Assembly: GCA_023213395.1 (NCBI GenBank)
Contig: CM041465.1
Span: 230,275,741-230,339,740, forward strand
Direction of reading: 5' to 3'
DNA from: Cycas panzhihuaensis
Lineage: Eukaryota; Cycadophyta
Length of the DNA stretch: 64,000 nucleotides
The notes below the pieces were generated by a model that did not search any database, was not told the origin of the DNA, and worked only from the letters and a program-made list of their open reading frames with translations. Positions 12,382 to 22,400 of this stretch are shown one piece after another. Both the position numbers and the translations under genes were made by a program. Within the stretch, counting starts at the first letter, position 1; each line of letters opens with the position of its first letter.

Positions 12382-12401
12382 TATATGATCTCTTTCTCAC
12401 A
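12382..12401 (+). repeat. Copia-2 3' LTR remnant
   Basis: Only the terminal roughly 20 bp of the LTR (TATATGATCTCTTTCTCACA) remain, ending exactly at the tttat target duplication. About 430 bp of LTR plus the polypurine tract are gone. Confidence 0.8.
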
Positions 12402-12960
12402 TTTATGACTGCTCCCAAAGCAATTCACTAGAAAGTTGGTAAGAAAATTATAAGATATGTCAAAGGTACCTTAAATCTAGCTTTAGAATGTTCAAAGGCT
12501 CAAGATACTAAGTTGATCAAAAACACTGATTTGGATTGGGTCAAGAAATCCACTAACAAAAAATTAACTACTTGATATTGTTTCACTCTAGGTATTGGTA
12601 TCAATTCCTGGAGCAACAAGAAACAATCCACAATTGCATTTTCTTTCATAGAGGCTGCGTACAAAGCAGTAATCAGAACTTCATGCGAAGTCATCTAGTT
12701 CAAAAGAATGCTAGAAGAATTAAATTAGGCTCAATCTTTCCTAACTTCCATATTTTGTGACAACCAAAGCACTATAAAATTAACTAAAAATTCAATTTTT
12801 CATGCTAGAACCAAACACATTGTAGTCCACCATCACTTCATTAGAGAAAAAGTTTAGAAAAGGGAGATTGAATTGCAATACTTCCTAAGTGAAGAAGAAT
12901 TATCAAACATCTTCACCAAGCCTCATGGAAAACAAAAATTTCAGCATCTCAGATGGTAGA
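12402..12960 (+). pseudogene. Copia-3 reverse transcriptase end and RNase H
   Basis: It continues the fragment at 1232-1465. It shows IIRYVKGTLNLALE, a GINSWSNKKQST block, CDNQSTIKLTKNS, HARTKH..VHHHFIRE and LSNIFTKP, the standard end of a copia polyprotein. One or two stops and frame changes are present. Confidence 0.8.
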
Positions 12961-12997
12961 TTGGTGTAAGATTTAGAGAATAAACATTATAGGGGGA

Positions 12998-13568
12998 TGT
13001 TAAAGATAATATTTATTTCTAATCTGTAGTTTTTAAAATCATAATCTTGGGATGTATTTCTAATAATTGAGGGTCATGTATCGTTTCCCCTTTCATTGCA
13101 TGAAGTGTTGGTTGTGGCATTCAACTCTAATACCACAATGTTCTCTTTGAGCATAATGCTCTTGTTGGATGTGAAGCCAATTCTGGTTTTCAACATGATG
13201 ACTATACAACTGATATGTAAAATTTTCTTCCCGCTGGGTAGCTGAAAGTTGCTTGTGGCCGATAAACCATGGATGGAGCAAAAATAGTTTTTTGCTTTTT
13301 CTTTTTCAGCACAGCTTTTTTGTCACAGCCTTTTGACGTGGCTTTGAAGTTGGTGTTTTTCATATACAAATCCAATCAAGCTGTTGTATTGAGACAAATA
13401 AAAATGTACTTCTAATCTTCGTGCTAATAAAGGAGAGGCCTTTGTTTAGTGGTTTTTTACCTTGGTACTCTGCCAAGGTTTTCCACGTAAAATTTGTGTT
13501 GTTTTCTTATACTCTCTCTTGGATTTAGTACTTGTTTAGTGTTTGTGTATTGTTATTTTTCTCTTACA
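12998..13568 (+). repeat. Copia-3 3' LTR
   Basis: It starts TGTTAAAGATAAT directly after the purine run AGGGGGA (12991-12997) and probably ends at CTCTTACA. It is about 571 bp. No 5' partner lies in the window, so the right edge rests on the CA end and on the change of sequence character. Confidence 0.6.
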
Positions 13569-14100
13569 ACTCTGATACCCAAATGTTGGCTTTAATAGCA
13601 CTATGTTGGGACATGAATGTAGAAGCTATGAACTATGAAAATGGACCTAACAAGGAAGAGTAATGTACAATGGAGGTGAGTATAAGATAGATAAATGATA
13701 CAACAAATGATAAAAATGTACACGTATAATGCACACAAGATATGTAAAAGGATGGTCAAACTTATTTTATTGAAAGAATCATGTAAATATTTATAGAATA
13801 CCTCATCTCATGTGGAGAATTCTCTTTGTCAACCTTTGTGGGTTGGCACATTTTCCAAGTGACACACATGTTAAGGTGACATGAATATAAAATTCACATA
13901 ATATTGAGAGTGAGAATGGAGTTAGGAATAACATCTAATATAATTGGATATTACTATTCAACATAAAGAACACTTGTCACTCATGTAGAGGGTTTCTTTT
14001 TGTATTTATACATGTTCTCTTCTATCAATGAGCATCAAGAATCATTCTTTCATGTTTTCTTTATGCGAAATTGCCTTCATCTTAGCATTCTTAGCACATA
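13569..14100 (-). repeat. Candidate minus-strand copia LTR with primer site
   Basis: Read on the minus strand, 13569-13581 gives GGGTATCAGAGT, one base away from the iMet primer site, and the sequence before it ends in AACA. About 420 bp further inside is a TATA-like word (plus-strand GTATTTATACAT near 14003). This is the arrangement of a 5' LTR of an element facing left. Its internal region is missing because Copia-3 ends right at the primer site. The outer edge is a guess. Confidence 0.35.
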
Positions 14101-15860
14101 AACTGGCAATTTGTTTAAAAATGGGTTCTAATAACACTTGAATAGAGTTTGAATCTATTCACAATTTTGCAATACACAAACCACTACAATACAAGAAACA
14201 AGAGAGTGATCATTGTTAGAAGACAAGTTTCATGGCTTAGAGCCAAGGGCCAAAAGTTTATTAATTTCTAAGATTTCCATTACAAGCATAGGATCTAAAT
14301 AAATACTCACACAACTCCTTACCCTAAAAGTGACCTTTGACAATTAATTATTATTATTAAGTGATTTAGTTAATTAATCATGGGAGCTTTTGCTATGGAC
14401 TCATTATACTGGCATATCTCTTACAGGTGTTACAACATAAACTTATTATATTATTAATTTGTTTTCAAAAGAATAAAAATAAATGATTGAATATATATCC
14501 ACGACGGCCTATGTCATAAGCCAAGAAGAGGACCAAAGATTGAATGTCTAAAACTACCTACAAGATTAGGTTAGTAGAAACAACCTAATATTTTAGACAT
14601 ATTATCATTTTGAAAGTTCTTAAATTATTTAGCATCTCAAAAACTTTTAAATTATTAATTAGTTTTCAAAGAAAAATATCCAGATGATCGAATTTATGTC
14701 CATAATGACCTATGTCATAGGCTTGGAGTATAACACTTTACAAAGAAGAGAACCAAAGATTAAATTTGCAACTAACTGCAAGGTTAGGTTGGTTGAAACA
14801 ATCTAATTTCTCTTACATACTATCATTTGAGTCAAAATCTATTAAAGGCCCATCAAATACATAATTATAACACTTGATCTAACCTTGAATTCAAAGCCAA
14901 AGGGACTTAGAGATTTCCAAGGGGGTGTTGGGAAGATGAAGGCTGCTAGGATTTTTCAGGCTTGTGTTCGCATGACTTGGGTATCTGTGGATATTGTGGC
15001 AACATGCAATGGGAAGATCTCTCTTTGTTTGACATATCCCTTAATGATGATCTTGTGTTTGTGCAATGGATTAGTTGTTTCAAATGGGTTTTGGAAGGGC
15101 GTTTCTTTTGTTTAAGGATCCTCCATAGGTATGGAAGATCAAGAAGGTCCTTATATTGTTTTAGCTAGAGCATGCAAGATGATGTGGAGCTTAGATGGAA
15201 GTTAGGGTTTACCTCTTGGGATGTTAGGGTTTCATCTCTTTCGTTTTGGGAGAATTCCTTATGGATCGATTTGCTCTTATTTGGGTTCGTCTAGAAGCTA
15301 TGCTTGGTGGGATTGTCTGGTTTGCTAGCTATATCATGGAGCTACGATGGTTTGAGATATTTTCAAGCCTCGACATTTGTTTTCTCGCTTGTGGTGGTCT
15401 GGTAGGGTTTTTGGATGTGAGATCTAGTGGTGGTTGATTTTTGGTTATTGATGTAGCACCCCATTCTTGGAGTTTTTGCATGGTTGGCTATGAAGGCTCA
15501 AAGATGGTCCTGTGAGTCTCAATAGATTGGTGGTATGGCTTGGCATTTGGTTCTCTTTTGTTGAGGTATTTTAGGTTGGGATTTCGTGCTAAGACAAGAA
15601 GTATTGGAGCTTGCAAATCTTTTCAGGTAACGATAGGTCTTGAAACCTTTAGGAAGTCATATTGGGCATATGAATCTAAAGTTTTTGCAAGAGAGGGTTT
15701 GTAGCACCAAGAGGCTAGGTGATGGTATGCCATTGGGAGGTCAATAAGCTAGAGAGTAATAGGTGGTGCATGTTTTATGTTCTTCAATTTGTTGGTGGTG
15801 CTTGAGTATTTTAAGTGTGTTTGCAGGAGGACATAGACCTTTGCGGATAATAGTTGATGG
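14101..15860. other. Unassigned region
   Basis: AT-rich sequence without a recognisable gene or element. Short open frames at 14885-15437 on the plus strand have no recognisable family; they could be the worn first reading frame of the LINE whose endonuclease motif appears at 16521, but no motif proves it. Confidence 0.3.
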
Positions 15861-16040
15861 TAGACACCTTTGAGTGATAGATTTGTAAGGGTAATAGACG
15901 ATGGGAGGCTTCATTATTAGGGCATGTAGATATACTGACAACTTGGTATGTTCCTTTGGTTGAAAGTAGGCACCTTTGGGTGATAGATCTTTGAGGGTAA
16001 TAGTCGACAAGAGGCCCTATTATGAGGGCATGTGAATATG
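15861..16040. repeat. Degenerate tandem repeat, period about 106 bp
   Basis: A unit containing 'acctttgagtgatagat' at 15861-15935 recurs at 15967-16040 as 'acctttgggtgatagat', with matching downstream text (aagggtaatag.cga..gaggc and gggcatgt.aatat). Identity is roughly 80%. Confidence 0.7.
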
Positions 16041-16520
16041 TTAGTAAATATTTCAAGGGTACTTGCATCCAAGTTGATACAAAGACGAATTGTTGTGTTT
16101 ATTTTGTTTTTCATCATGTTTCACTAATGGATTTAATTCTAGTGCTATCTAAATTCAATACCCAGTGGAGAAGATTAAAGGGAGCCCTTCTTGAAAGGGA
16201 AATCATTGTAGTTTGTTATTTACTAGCGAGAATGCTAACCAATATTGTCGACTTGGCTCTAAGAGTTTAAAGCAGTTCAATTCTTTGAACCTAGAGTTAT
16301 TCCATCCCAACAAAGCATAGGTGACTATGGAGCTTCTATCTCTCATATTGCTCAGCTAAAATTATGGTGGTGATTTGTGCAACCCACACTTGTAGTGGGG
16401 TATTATTTTTTGAGAAGAGAACAACATAATGGTTATACAAGTTTGTGGTAACTATTGGAGGAGGTTAGGTTTGGTTAAAGAGCATACTCTGTTACAACAT
16501 TGTGATGTAGTCGATGGTTG

Positions 16521-16640
16521 ATTTCATGGAATGTTAGGGGCCTTACAACCTTTGCTTGTCATGCTTGCAATCTCTTGGTTTGGTTAGGGCTTCATGAGCA
16601 TTTTGAGTGGTTCCAGTAATGATGGTCTCAAGCTCCTTTT
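16521..16640 (+). pseudogene. Possible start of LINE endonuclease frame
   Basis: Bases 16521-16544 encode ISWNVRGL, the hallmark beginning of the plant L1-type ORF2 endonuclease. The following residues (TTFACHACNLLVW) diverge and the frame is soon lost at the poly-T/poly-G tract. It is either a truncated LINE or a chance match; eight matching residues make chance unlikely but not excluded. Confidence 0.35.
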
Positions 16641-16660
16641 TTTTTGGGGGGGGGGGGGGG
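16637..16660. repeat. T9-G15 homopolymer junction
   Basis: Nine T are followed directly by fifteen G. Such a G run is rare in this AT-rich sequence; it may be real or an assembly or base-calling product. Confidence 0.9.
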
Positions 16661-17505
16661 TGTTAGGGGGTTTCGAGGCTGGTGGTTATAGTTATTCCCT
16701 AAAATGGATGAGGCCAAGTGCAATCCTTGGGTGACTTTTGGCATATTAGATTCCCCTTTCTTGTGGCATCTTATGCTATAGTGCTGACCCCACTTTACAG
16801 GGACTTTCCTATCCAAAAGGGAAAAAAAACCATTGAACACAAGACTCCATGACAAGTGTGGAGTTCATCCCAATATCTTGGATGAATTGAATGAACAAAT
16901 GAGGCCTCCATAGGTGTATTTGTACTAGTTTATCAATTTCCATTCTAAGTTAGCCTCCTTATAATGTATTAAAATATTCACACTGGTTTTCTTGTACCCT
17001 TTCATCTAGACTAGCCTCATTAGAATGTAATCAAATATTAGCATGTTGACCTAAAGGCAAGTCTACCTTGTCCATAATATAATAGTACCATAAAGGCTTG
17101 TCCCACTTTAAAACCTTGACCAAATCTCTAACTAGACCTCTAATTTTGGTTTCACTAGTATCATGGTGGTTTCATCCCTCTTCCTTTGCTAGCTCTCAGC
17201 CTTGGTTGCATAATCTTTTGATAAAGCTACAACTTTTGTAGTTATGTCTAGAAGAAAGTGTTGATTGACCCATGTTGAGTTATGAGGGTTTCTACTAATA
17301 TTTATGTTGGTTTGCTTGCTTGTGCTTGCCTTAATGTAAATGGTGTTTAGTGTTAGCCTTTGCTTTGTAGGTTGTGATCAACAATGTAATTTTTTTGTCC
17401 TAGTTTGCTAACTTTGGCCATTGTATTGTTGATGATGCATTCTTCTTGTCACTATGTCATGGACAAATGCTTCTTAGGTTTTGTGTGTTGTGCCCTTGTT
17501 GCATT
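16661..17505. other. Unassigned region
   Basis: Nothing recognisable. The open frames here are short and lack family motifs. Confidence 0.3.
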
Positions 17506-17790
17506 GGAAAATAGGAGGGCACAAACACCCCCTTGTTTTATGAATATGTTTTCCTTACATGGGCAATGCTTATGCTTGCACTATACATTAAAAAAAAAAA
17601 GAGGGCACAAGTGCCCTCTTGTTCTATCACCATGTTGGCCTACAAGAGCACTACAAGATTGGAGAATGCTTATGCTTACACTATATAAAAGGAAAATAGG
17701 AAAGCACAAGTACCCCTTTCTTTTGTGACCATGTTTGCCTACAGAAGCACTACAACATTGGGGAATGTTTATCCTCACATTATACAAAAA
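17506..17790. repeat. Three-copy degenerate tandem repeat
   Basis: Units start near 17506, 17592 and 17691 (spacing 86 and 99 bp). Each contains a GAGGGCAC- or GAAAGCAC-type word, an 'accatgttt/ttgg' word and a 'gaatgcttatgcttacactata' phrase split by changes. The middle unit contains a near-palindrome, GAGGGCACAAGTGCCCTC (17601-17618). Confidence 0.75.
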
Positions 17791-18372
17791 AGGATAGAGT
17801 ATGATTTGCAATGGTATCAAGGGGGTAAAAATATGAAAACATAGAGAATAAAGTCTCAAGTATGACTACATGTAGAGTCCATGGCTAGTTTATATTTAAA
17901 CTCAACATATTATTGTGGGATAGAAGTAAACATTGAAGTGGATGTGCCATACTCTAATTCAATATATCAATGATTGGTAAAAGTCAACAATGAAATTGTT
18001 TCAAGAAGATAGAATTAGACAAGGAAGATGGCTGTATAACTTCCATTAAATTCATGATTGAGTAGTTCATGGAGCCCTATGAAGGTATGTTATGGGATTC
18101 TTTTGAATAACTAATGATATGGATTCACAAGAGTTGGAGACAGAACAAGAAGAAGATTTGGAAGAATTTTGGGACTCCCAATTTGTGGAATCAAAGAAGG
18201 AAGAAACTTTCGAAATGCAAGCAAAGAAAAATTCTGAAGAAAATGAAGAAGAATTAGAGGACGATTACGAAGAAGGTAGGCAACATAAACCGATGAGACT
18301 ATTCAAGTTCTAATTATGATACACAAATCAATGAAACTCTACAAGTCCAATTTAATGAAATATAAAATAAAT

Positions 18373-18617
18373 TTTAGGGGTGTGTCACTGACAACATTGT
18401 GTCAAGTATTGAAGGGACCTACATATCTGGGAGAAGCAATTGGAGGACCATCCTACACATTTGAGAGAAAAGTAATTGGAGGATGATACAAAGACCACTA
18501 AAACTGTGCAAATTTTAATTTGAGGAAAGAATGAAAAGGGTTTTAGGGGCACAACACATACAATGCTATATTAAGTAATGGAGGGACCTACACATCCAAG
18601 ACAGAAGTAAATGGAGG
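18373..18617. repeat. Diverged direct repeat, spacing about 167 bp
   Basis: The phrase 'gggacctacat.tc' followed by 'ggagga.c' occurs at about 18413-18451 and again at about 18583-18617, with matching upstream text (ttaggggtgtgtc against ttaggggcacaac). Confidence 0.6.
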
Positions 18618-18863
18618 ACCCTATTTTTGCTAGCAAAGGGCCAATCTTTTATTGGTATATAGTCCATGGGAGGAAACTTATAGAGTGGTCAATATCATGA
18701 ATGCACTTTGAAATGAGGTTTGGAGGGGGAGAAAACACAAATACTAGACACTAACAATGAGCATTGGAGGAATATATTAAGAAATGTAGAGGGGAATTGA
18801 AACAATAAGGGATATAAAAAATCACCTCACAACATTTATCTATTGCCACCATGATGAGAATCA

Positions 18864-19124
18864 TAAGGCTCAAGTGGAGAATCATAACAATATAGAGTTG
18901 TTAAATGAAAGAATTACAAAATAATACTTTTATAAACCTTCTCATATGGAAAAAATTGAAAGTAGTAGTTCACCAGAACGAGAGTGATAAAGGCTTGAGT
19001 GGAGAACCATAACAATAAAGAGTTATTAAATGGAAGGATTACAAAATAATACCATGGAAACCTTCTTATATAAAGGGATGGGAAAAGGCTACTTAGGTGC
19101 TCCAAAGAATTGAAAGTAGTAGTT
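18864..19124. repeat. Diverged direct repeat
   Basis: 'aaggctcaagtggagaatc' at 18864 recurs as 'aaggcttgagtggagaacc' at 18990. 'gaaagtagtagtt' at 18958 recurs at 19112. The second unit carries about 28 extra bases. Confidence 0.7.
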
Positions 19125-19250
19125 GGAAAAAATGAAGCATCTTATAAGTCATCACTACTTTAACATCTTAAATGTCATTGGTACTTTATCACACAATCTA
19201 GCAATTCAAGGTGAAAGCATGGTACAAGAACAAAATTCTAGGATGATGTA

Positions 19251-19510
19251 TCAAGTGAAGATGAGGAGTTTAGGGAAGAAAAGGAGTTCCCTATGGTATT
19301 CACACAATTGATATATGGAGAAAGCACAACAAATGAAAGTTTCGACACAAATGTTAGGATGTGTTAGAATCAGAGGATTGGTCTGAATTCGAGGATGAAG
19401 CTTCAAGTGAAAATGAGGAACTTAGGGAACAATAGTAGTTCCCTAATAATATATGTACAATTGACATATGGGGAAAGAACAGTAAATAAACTTTTGGCAC
19501 AAACTTAAAG
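19251..19510. repeat. Diverged tandem repeat, period about 152 bp
   Basis: 'tcaagtgaagatgaggag' at 19251 recurs as 'tcaagtgaaaatgaggaa' at 19403. Both are followed by 'gagttccct' or 'tagttccct', 'caattgatatatgg' or 'caattgacatatgg', and an 'agcac' or 'ggcac' word. Confidence 0.75.
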
Positions 19511-19744
19511 AAGATAAAATGTGAGTATGCCATGAGGAGTACAAAGCCCAAAAAATAAATATTAAAACTAAGCCTCCTCCCAAAAATATCATCTTGAAGG
19601 GATTACTAGGACTTTGTTGTAATAAAAAAAACTTAAACATTACTCATACAATATAAAGATGTGTTTCTATGGTTGGATGAGTTTTGGCATTCTACCATAA
19701 CTTGGAAGCTAGTGCATTAAGTTGGTAGGGTTAGACAAAGGCCT

Positions 19745-19987
19745 TACCAAATGAATTTAAAAGTCAAAGATCAAGTTAAAGTGGAATTGGATAAAATGTT
19801 GGCCACAACATGTGCACACACATACACACACATGTAGTGTGCATGCACACATACATATATGCATATAAATACACACACATGTAGTTAGATGCACTGAACA
19901 CATTTTAGTAAAACTTAAACACAACTAAACTAGCACACATTTTAACTAACGTATACCTCAACTAGCTAACGACCTAACTAACACACA
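19745..19987 (-). repeat. Copia-4 3' LTR, partial
   Basis: On the minus strand, a purine run (GGAGGGG, 19988-19994) ends the pol region and the sequence then begins TGTGTGTTAG. A TATA-like word lies at about 19864-19870, within CA/TG-rich microsatellite sequence (about 19800-19880). The distal end is undefined because no second LTR was found. Confidence 0.4.
19800..19880. repeat. CA/TA-rich microsatellite-like stretch
   Basis: Interrupted runs of ACACAC, CATATA and ATACACACAC, including two copies of 'cacacatgtag'. It lies inside the presumed Copia-4 LTR. Confidence 0.8.
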
Positions 19988-20832
19988 CCCCTCCATAATG
20001 TTCAATTTATTAGATTTGAATCTCAGATGATCCCTCAACATCAGAAACTTGTCCTTGCTCAAAGGCTTTGTAAATATGTCTATAGGTTGCTATTGAGTAG
20101 GACAATAAAACAATTCCAGTTGCTTATTCTTTGACAAAGTTGTGATGATAAATCCCAATATGTTTTGTTCTAGTATGGAAAATTGGATTCTTTGCCAACT
20201 TTGTTACACTATGATTTTCACAAAACAATGGAGTGGATTTCTCCTGTAGAAGATTTAAGTCTACTAAGATTCTTTTGAGTCATACTAACTCATAAATTGC
20301 TGCAACTACTGCTTTATATTTTGCTTTTGTCAATGACAAAGAAAATTGTTACCTATTTCTTGCTACTCTAAGAGATGAGACATGTATCAAACCTAAAACA
20401 ATACCCTGAAGTCAATTTTCTATCATCTTTGCTTCCATCCCAATGTGAATTAGTATAACCAACTAGCTTGAAATCCACCACTTGTGTATACTCTAATCCA
20501 AAGAGTAATGCCACTTTAACATATTTCAATTTTCTCTTAGCTACTTTCTAATGAGATATTTTTGATGTTATCATAAATCGTGAAATAACACCAATGACAA
20601 ACAAAATATCAGGTCTAGTAATAGTGAGATAAATGAGACTACCTATTGACCTTTGATACAAGGTGCTATCAACATGTTTGCCATCCTCGTCAACTAACAA
20701 TTTGTAGCCTATCTCCATTGGTGTAGGTACAAACTTGTAATTTGTCATCTTAAACCTACTTAAACCTACTAAATAATTCTCAGGCATATTTAGTTTGATA
20801 CATAAACACTTGTCTTCTTGCCAGATCTTCAT
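19988..20832 (-). pseudogene. Copia-4 reverse transcriptase end and RNase H, minus strand
   Basis: On the minus strand, 20832-20548 gives a 94-residue open stretch with FKMTNYKFVPTPMEIGYKL, STLYQRSIGSLIYLTITR and PDILFVIGVISRFM, the connection region of copia reverse transcriptase. RNase H follows (AKRKLKYVK, FKLVGYTNSHWDGS, SGYCF and the C-terminal PLSKDKF-type end near 20060) with stops. Gag, integrase and the YVDD part are not contiguous; the left context at 20833-21270 looks like inserted sequence. Confidence 0.8.
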
Positions 20833-21290
20833 ACCTATTGGAATTAATCAAAGGATTATATGCTCAATCATTCAACATACAAACCACAATTAATGAAATG
20901 AAATGAACTCAAACAAGGTTTAGGGTTAGAGACAATTGTGTATTAGATTTATAGTGGTAAAACTCTTGAGAGTGAAGAGAAGCATCCACTTTGAAATATG
21001 TTCTTATATTAATCAATGAGAGTCTCTAACACACATACAAGTATCTTCACCAACACACCAAGAGGACTACATCTCTAGTAATGATTCTTACTGTTCAATG
21101 ATCTCATATGAGGCATATAAACAGTCGGCCACCTCTAAGAGAACCAATCATAATATATTATCACAAGAACCAATAACATATCATAAATCCACCACAATAT
21201 GGAACAAAAGGAATACGTGACACCACCACACAAATGTGTCCACTAAACAACATTACCATACACAACATTTTTAGCATCCTCTCTTAATGT
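20833..21290 (-). repeat. LTR-like insertion in Copia-4
   Basis: On the minus strand, a purine run (AAGAGAGGA, near 21280) is followed by a TGCTAAAAATG start, a GTTTATATG TATA-like word and an AATATAAG stretch. This separates the two coding remnants on the same strand. It could be a solo LTR or the 3' LTR of a different element. Ends are uncertain and no target duplication was identified. Confidence 0.35.
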
Positions 21291-21663
21291 TGACTAAGAA
21301 AAAAAATTCTCTATTGCTCAAAATATCAATGAAGCCATCATCAACTATAAAATGAAATGAAGTATGAATAAATTTATCATATGTCACATGCGGTTCACAT
21401 TCACTTGCAGATATTCTTGTAACAACACTTGTGTCCATGATATTTGATATGAAAGCATACTGTGATTGAGTCTTCCTTAAATCTGATGGATCACTAACAT
21501 TAGTACCTATAGTTTCAACAATATTTTTAATCCAAACACGAAGAGAATTGCTAGAATTAATCTTACCATTATCACCTGTCAAGGGTAAAGAATCATCACA
21601 AGAATCAAGAATCAAAGTCTCAATCTTTACCTTTAGACACAAAAGTAGGAGAAGGTTTTTCAT
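21271..21663 (-). pseudogene. Possible copia pol linker segment, minus strand
   Basis: A 130-residue open frame. The stretch VSDPSDLRKTQSQYAF resembles the 'DPS..RRTRSQF' hinge between integrase and reverse transcriptase in several plant copia families, and the strand agrees with Copia-4. The rest of the protein is not recognisable, so the assignment is tentative. Confidence 0.35.
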
Positions 21664-22400
21664 CTAATATGTTCAAAGCACAGGGGGCTAAACTATAGGG
21701 GCAACTTAAAAGTAGAGGTGGGGGAAGGTGATCCACCAAATTCAAAATTTTTGGTAGCGAAAATAAATTTTGGTGACATTTTTGGATGTTGATCAAGGAT
21801 GCTTAACGTTTTCAAACCTTGGGAAAGATGTTAGTAAAAGATTTGGCACTTCAGCATTGGGAATGGTTCAATGAATGGCTCTAGTAGTGAAAATGACAAG
21901 AATTGAGTGAACAATCATAAAACTTACACAATGGAACAGTTGGGAATAGTTTTAGATTGATGGTTTTGATGAACAATGGATGTTTATTAGGGAACACTTC
22001 TATGTTGATCCAGAGGGTGATGATTGTACGATCGTACGATGTATGAATGTATTCGAGGACATAAGTTATTAAGTGTAATTAGGGTTATGTTATCAAAAGG
22101 CAAAAGCTATGTTGTAAACTCACTTTTTTTTTTGTTGTTGGAAAAAGGTGTATAAATAGGTCACTTTCTAGCATTTGTTCAATGGTGAGAGTCGAACATT
22201 GAATCATATGGAATGTTCTCAAGTGTGAGAAGCAAAGCATTGTATTCAGGTGGTGATTAATGAAATAACAAGCTATGAAGGAATATCTTGTATAATGTGT
22301 ATGATGATGGTTGGCTATGTATGTTGTAAGTATTGTATAATGTTGCATATATTATAATGTTTCCCTAAGATGCAACCAACATCTAAGGAGTAATGTCAAG
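21664..22400 (+). other. Unassigned; possible worn gypsy 3' end and LTR
   Basis: The words ATTCGAGGACATAAG (about 22052) and TTATTAAGTGTAATTAGGG resemble the end of gypsy pol followed by an LTR, and a TATA box GTATAAATAGG lies at about 22152. A 12-bp palindrome, GTACGATCGTAC, is at 22026-22037. No protein motif or second LTR supports this, so confidence is low. Confidence 0.3.

Larger units (their letters stand above)
1466..12401 (+). mobile_element. Copia-2: Ty1/copia element carrying nested Copia-1
   Basis: The element is bounded by a perfect 5-bp target duplication, tttat, at 1461-1465 and 12402-12406. It has a 451-bp 5' LTR, an iMet-type primer site, a long leader, gag, and pol in copia order (protease, integrase, reverse transcriptase, RNase H). 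Without Copia-1 it is about 6.4 kb. Its coding part is riddled with stops, part of the reverse transcriptase is deleted, and the 3' LTR is reduced to its last roughly 20 bp. It is related to Copia-outer at 30096-53005, with which it shares leader blocks and protein sequence. Confidence 0.85.
1232..13568 (+). mobile_element. Copia-3: 3' half of a Ty1/copia element, split by Copia-2
   Basis: Reverse transcriptase sequence at about 1240-1465 (with the residues FNMEDCKSISTPME) stops in mid-gene at 1465 and resumes at 12402 in the same order and strand. It is followed by RNase H, a purine tract (12991-12997) and a 3' LTR (12998-13568). The interruption is exactly Copia-2 with its tttat target duplication. 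The 5' LTR, gag, integrase and most of the reverse transcriptase are absent; the left end abuts the candidate gypsy LTR, so the element was truncated before or after insertion. Several in-frame stops show that it is dead. Confidence 0.75.
17791..19744. other. Unassigned region with several diverged local duplications
   Basis: No gene is recognised. An acidic open frame at 18119-18313 (64 residues, mostly E, D, K and Q, beginning MDSQELETEQEED) has no homologue known to me and could be low-complexity chance. Local duplications at 18373-18617, 18864-19124 and 19251-19510 suggest an old repeat that grew by slippage or unequal exchange. Confidence 0.35.

Noticed and set aside
14885-15437. Consecutive plus-strand frames as host exons
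   Set aside because: No conserved motif and no consistent splice-site joins; more likely old repeat sequence, possibly of LINE type.
18119-18313. Acidic 64-codon frame as a real small gene
   Set aside because: Low complexity, no homologue known to me, no clear promoter or splice context, and the neighbourhood is repetitive.
22026-22037. GTACGATCGTAC palindrome as an operator
   Set aside because: A single 12-bp palindrome in unassigned DNA with no partner or gene context; kept only as a note.
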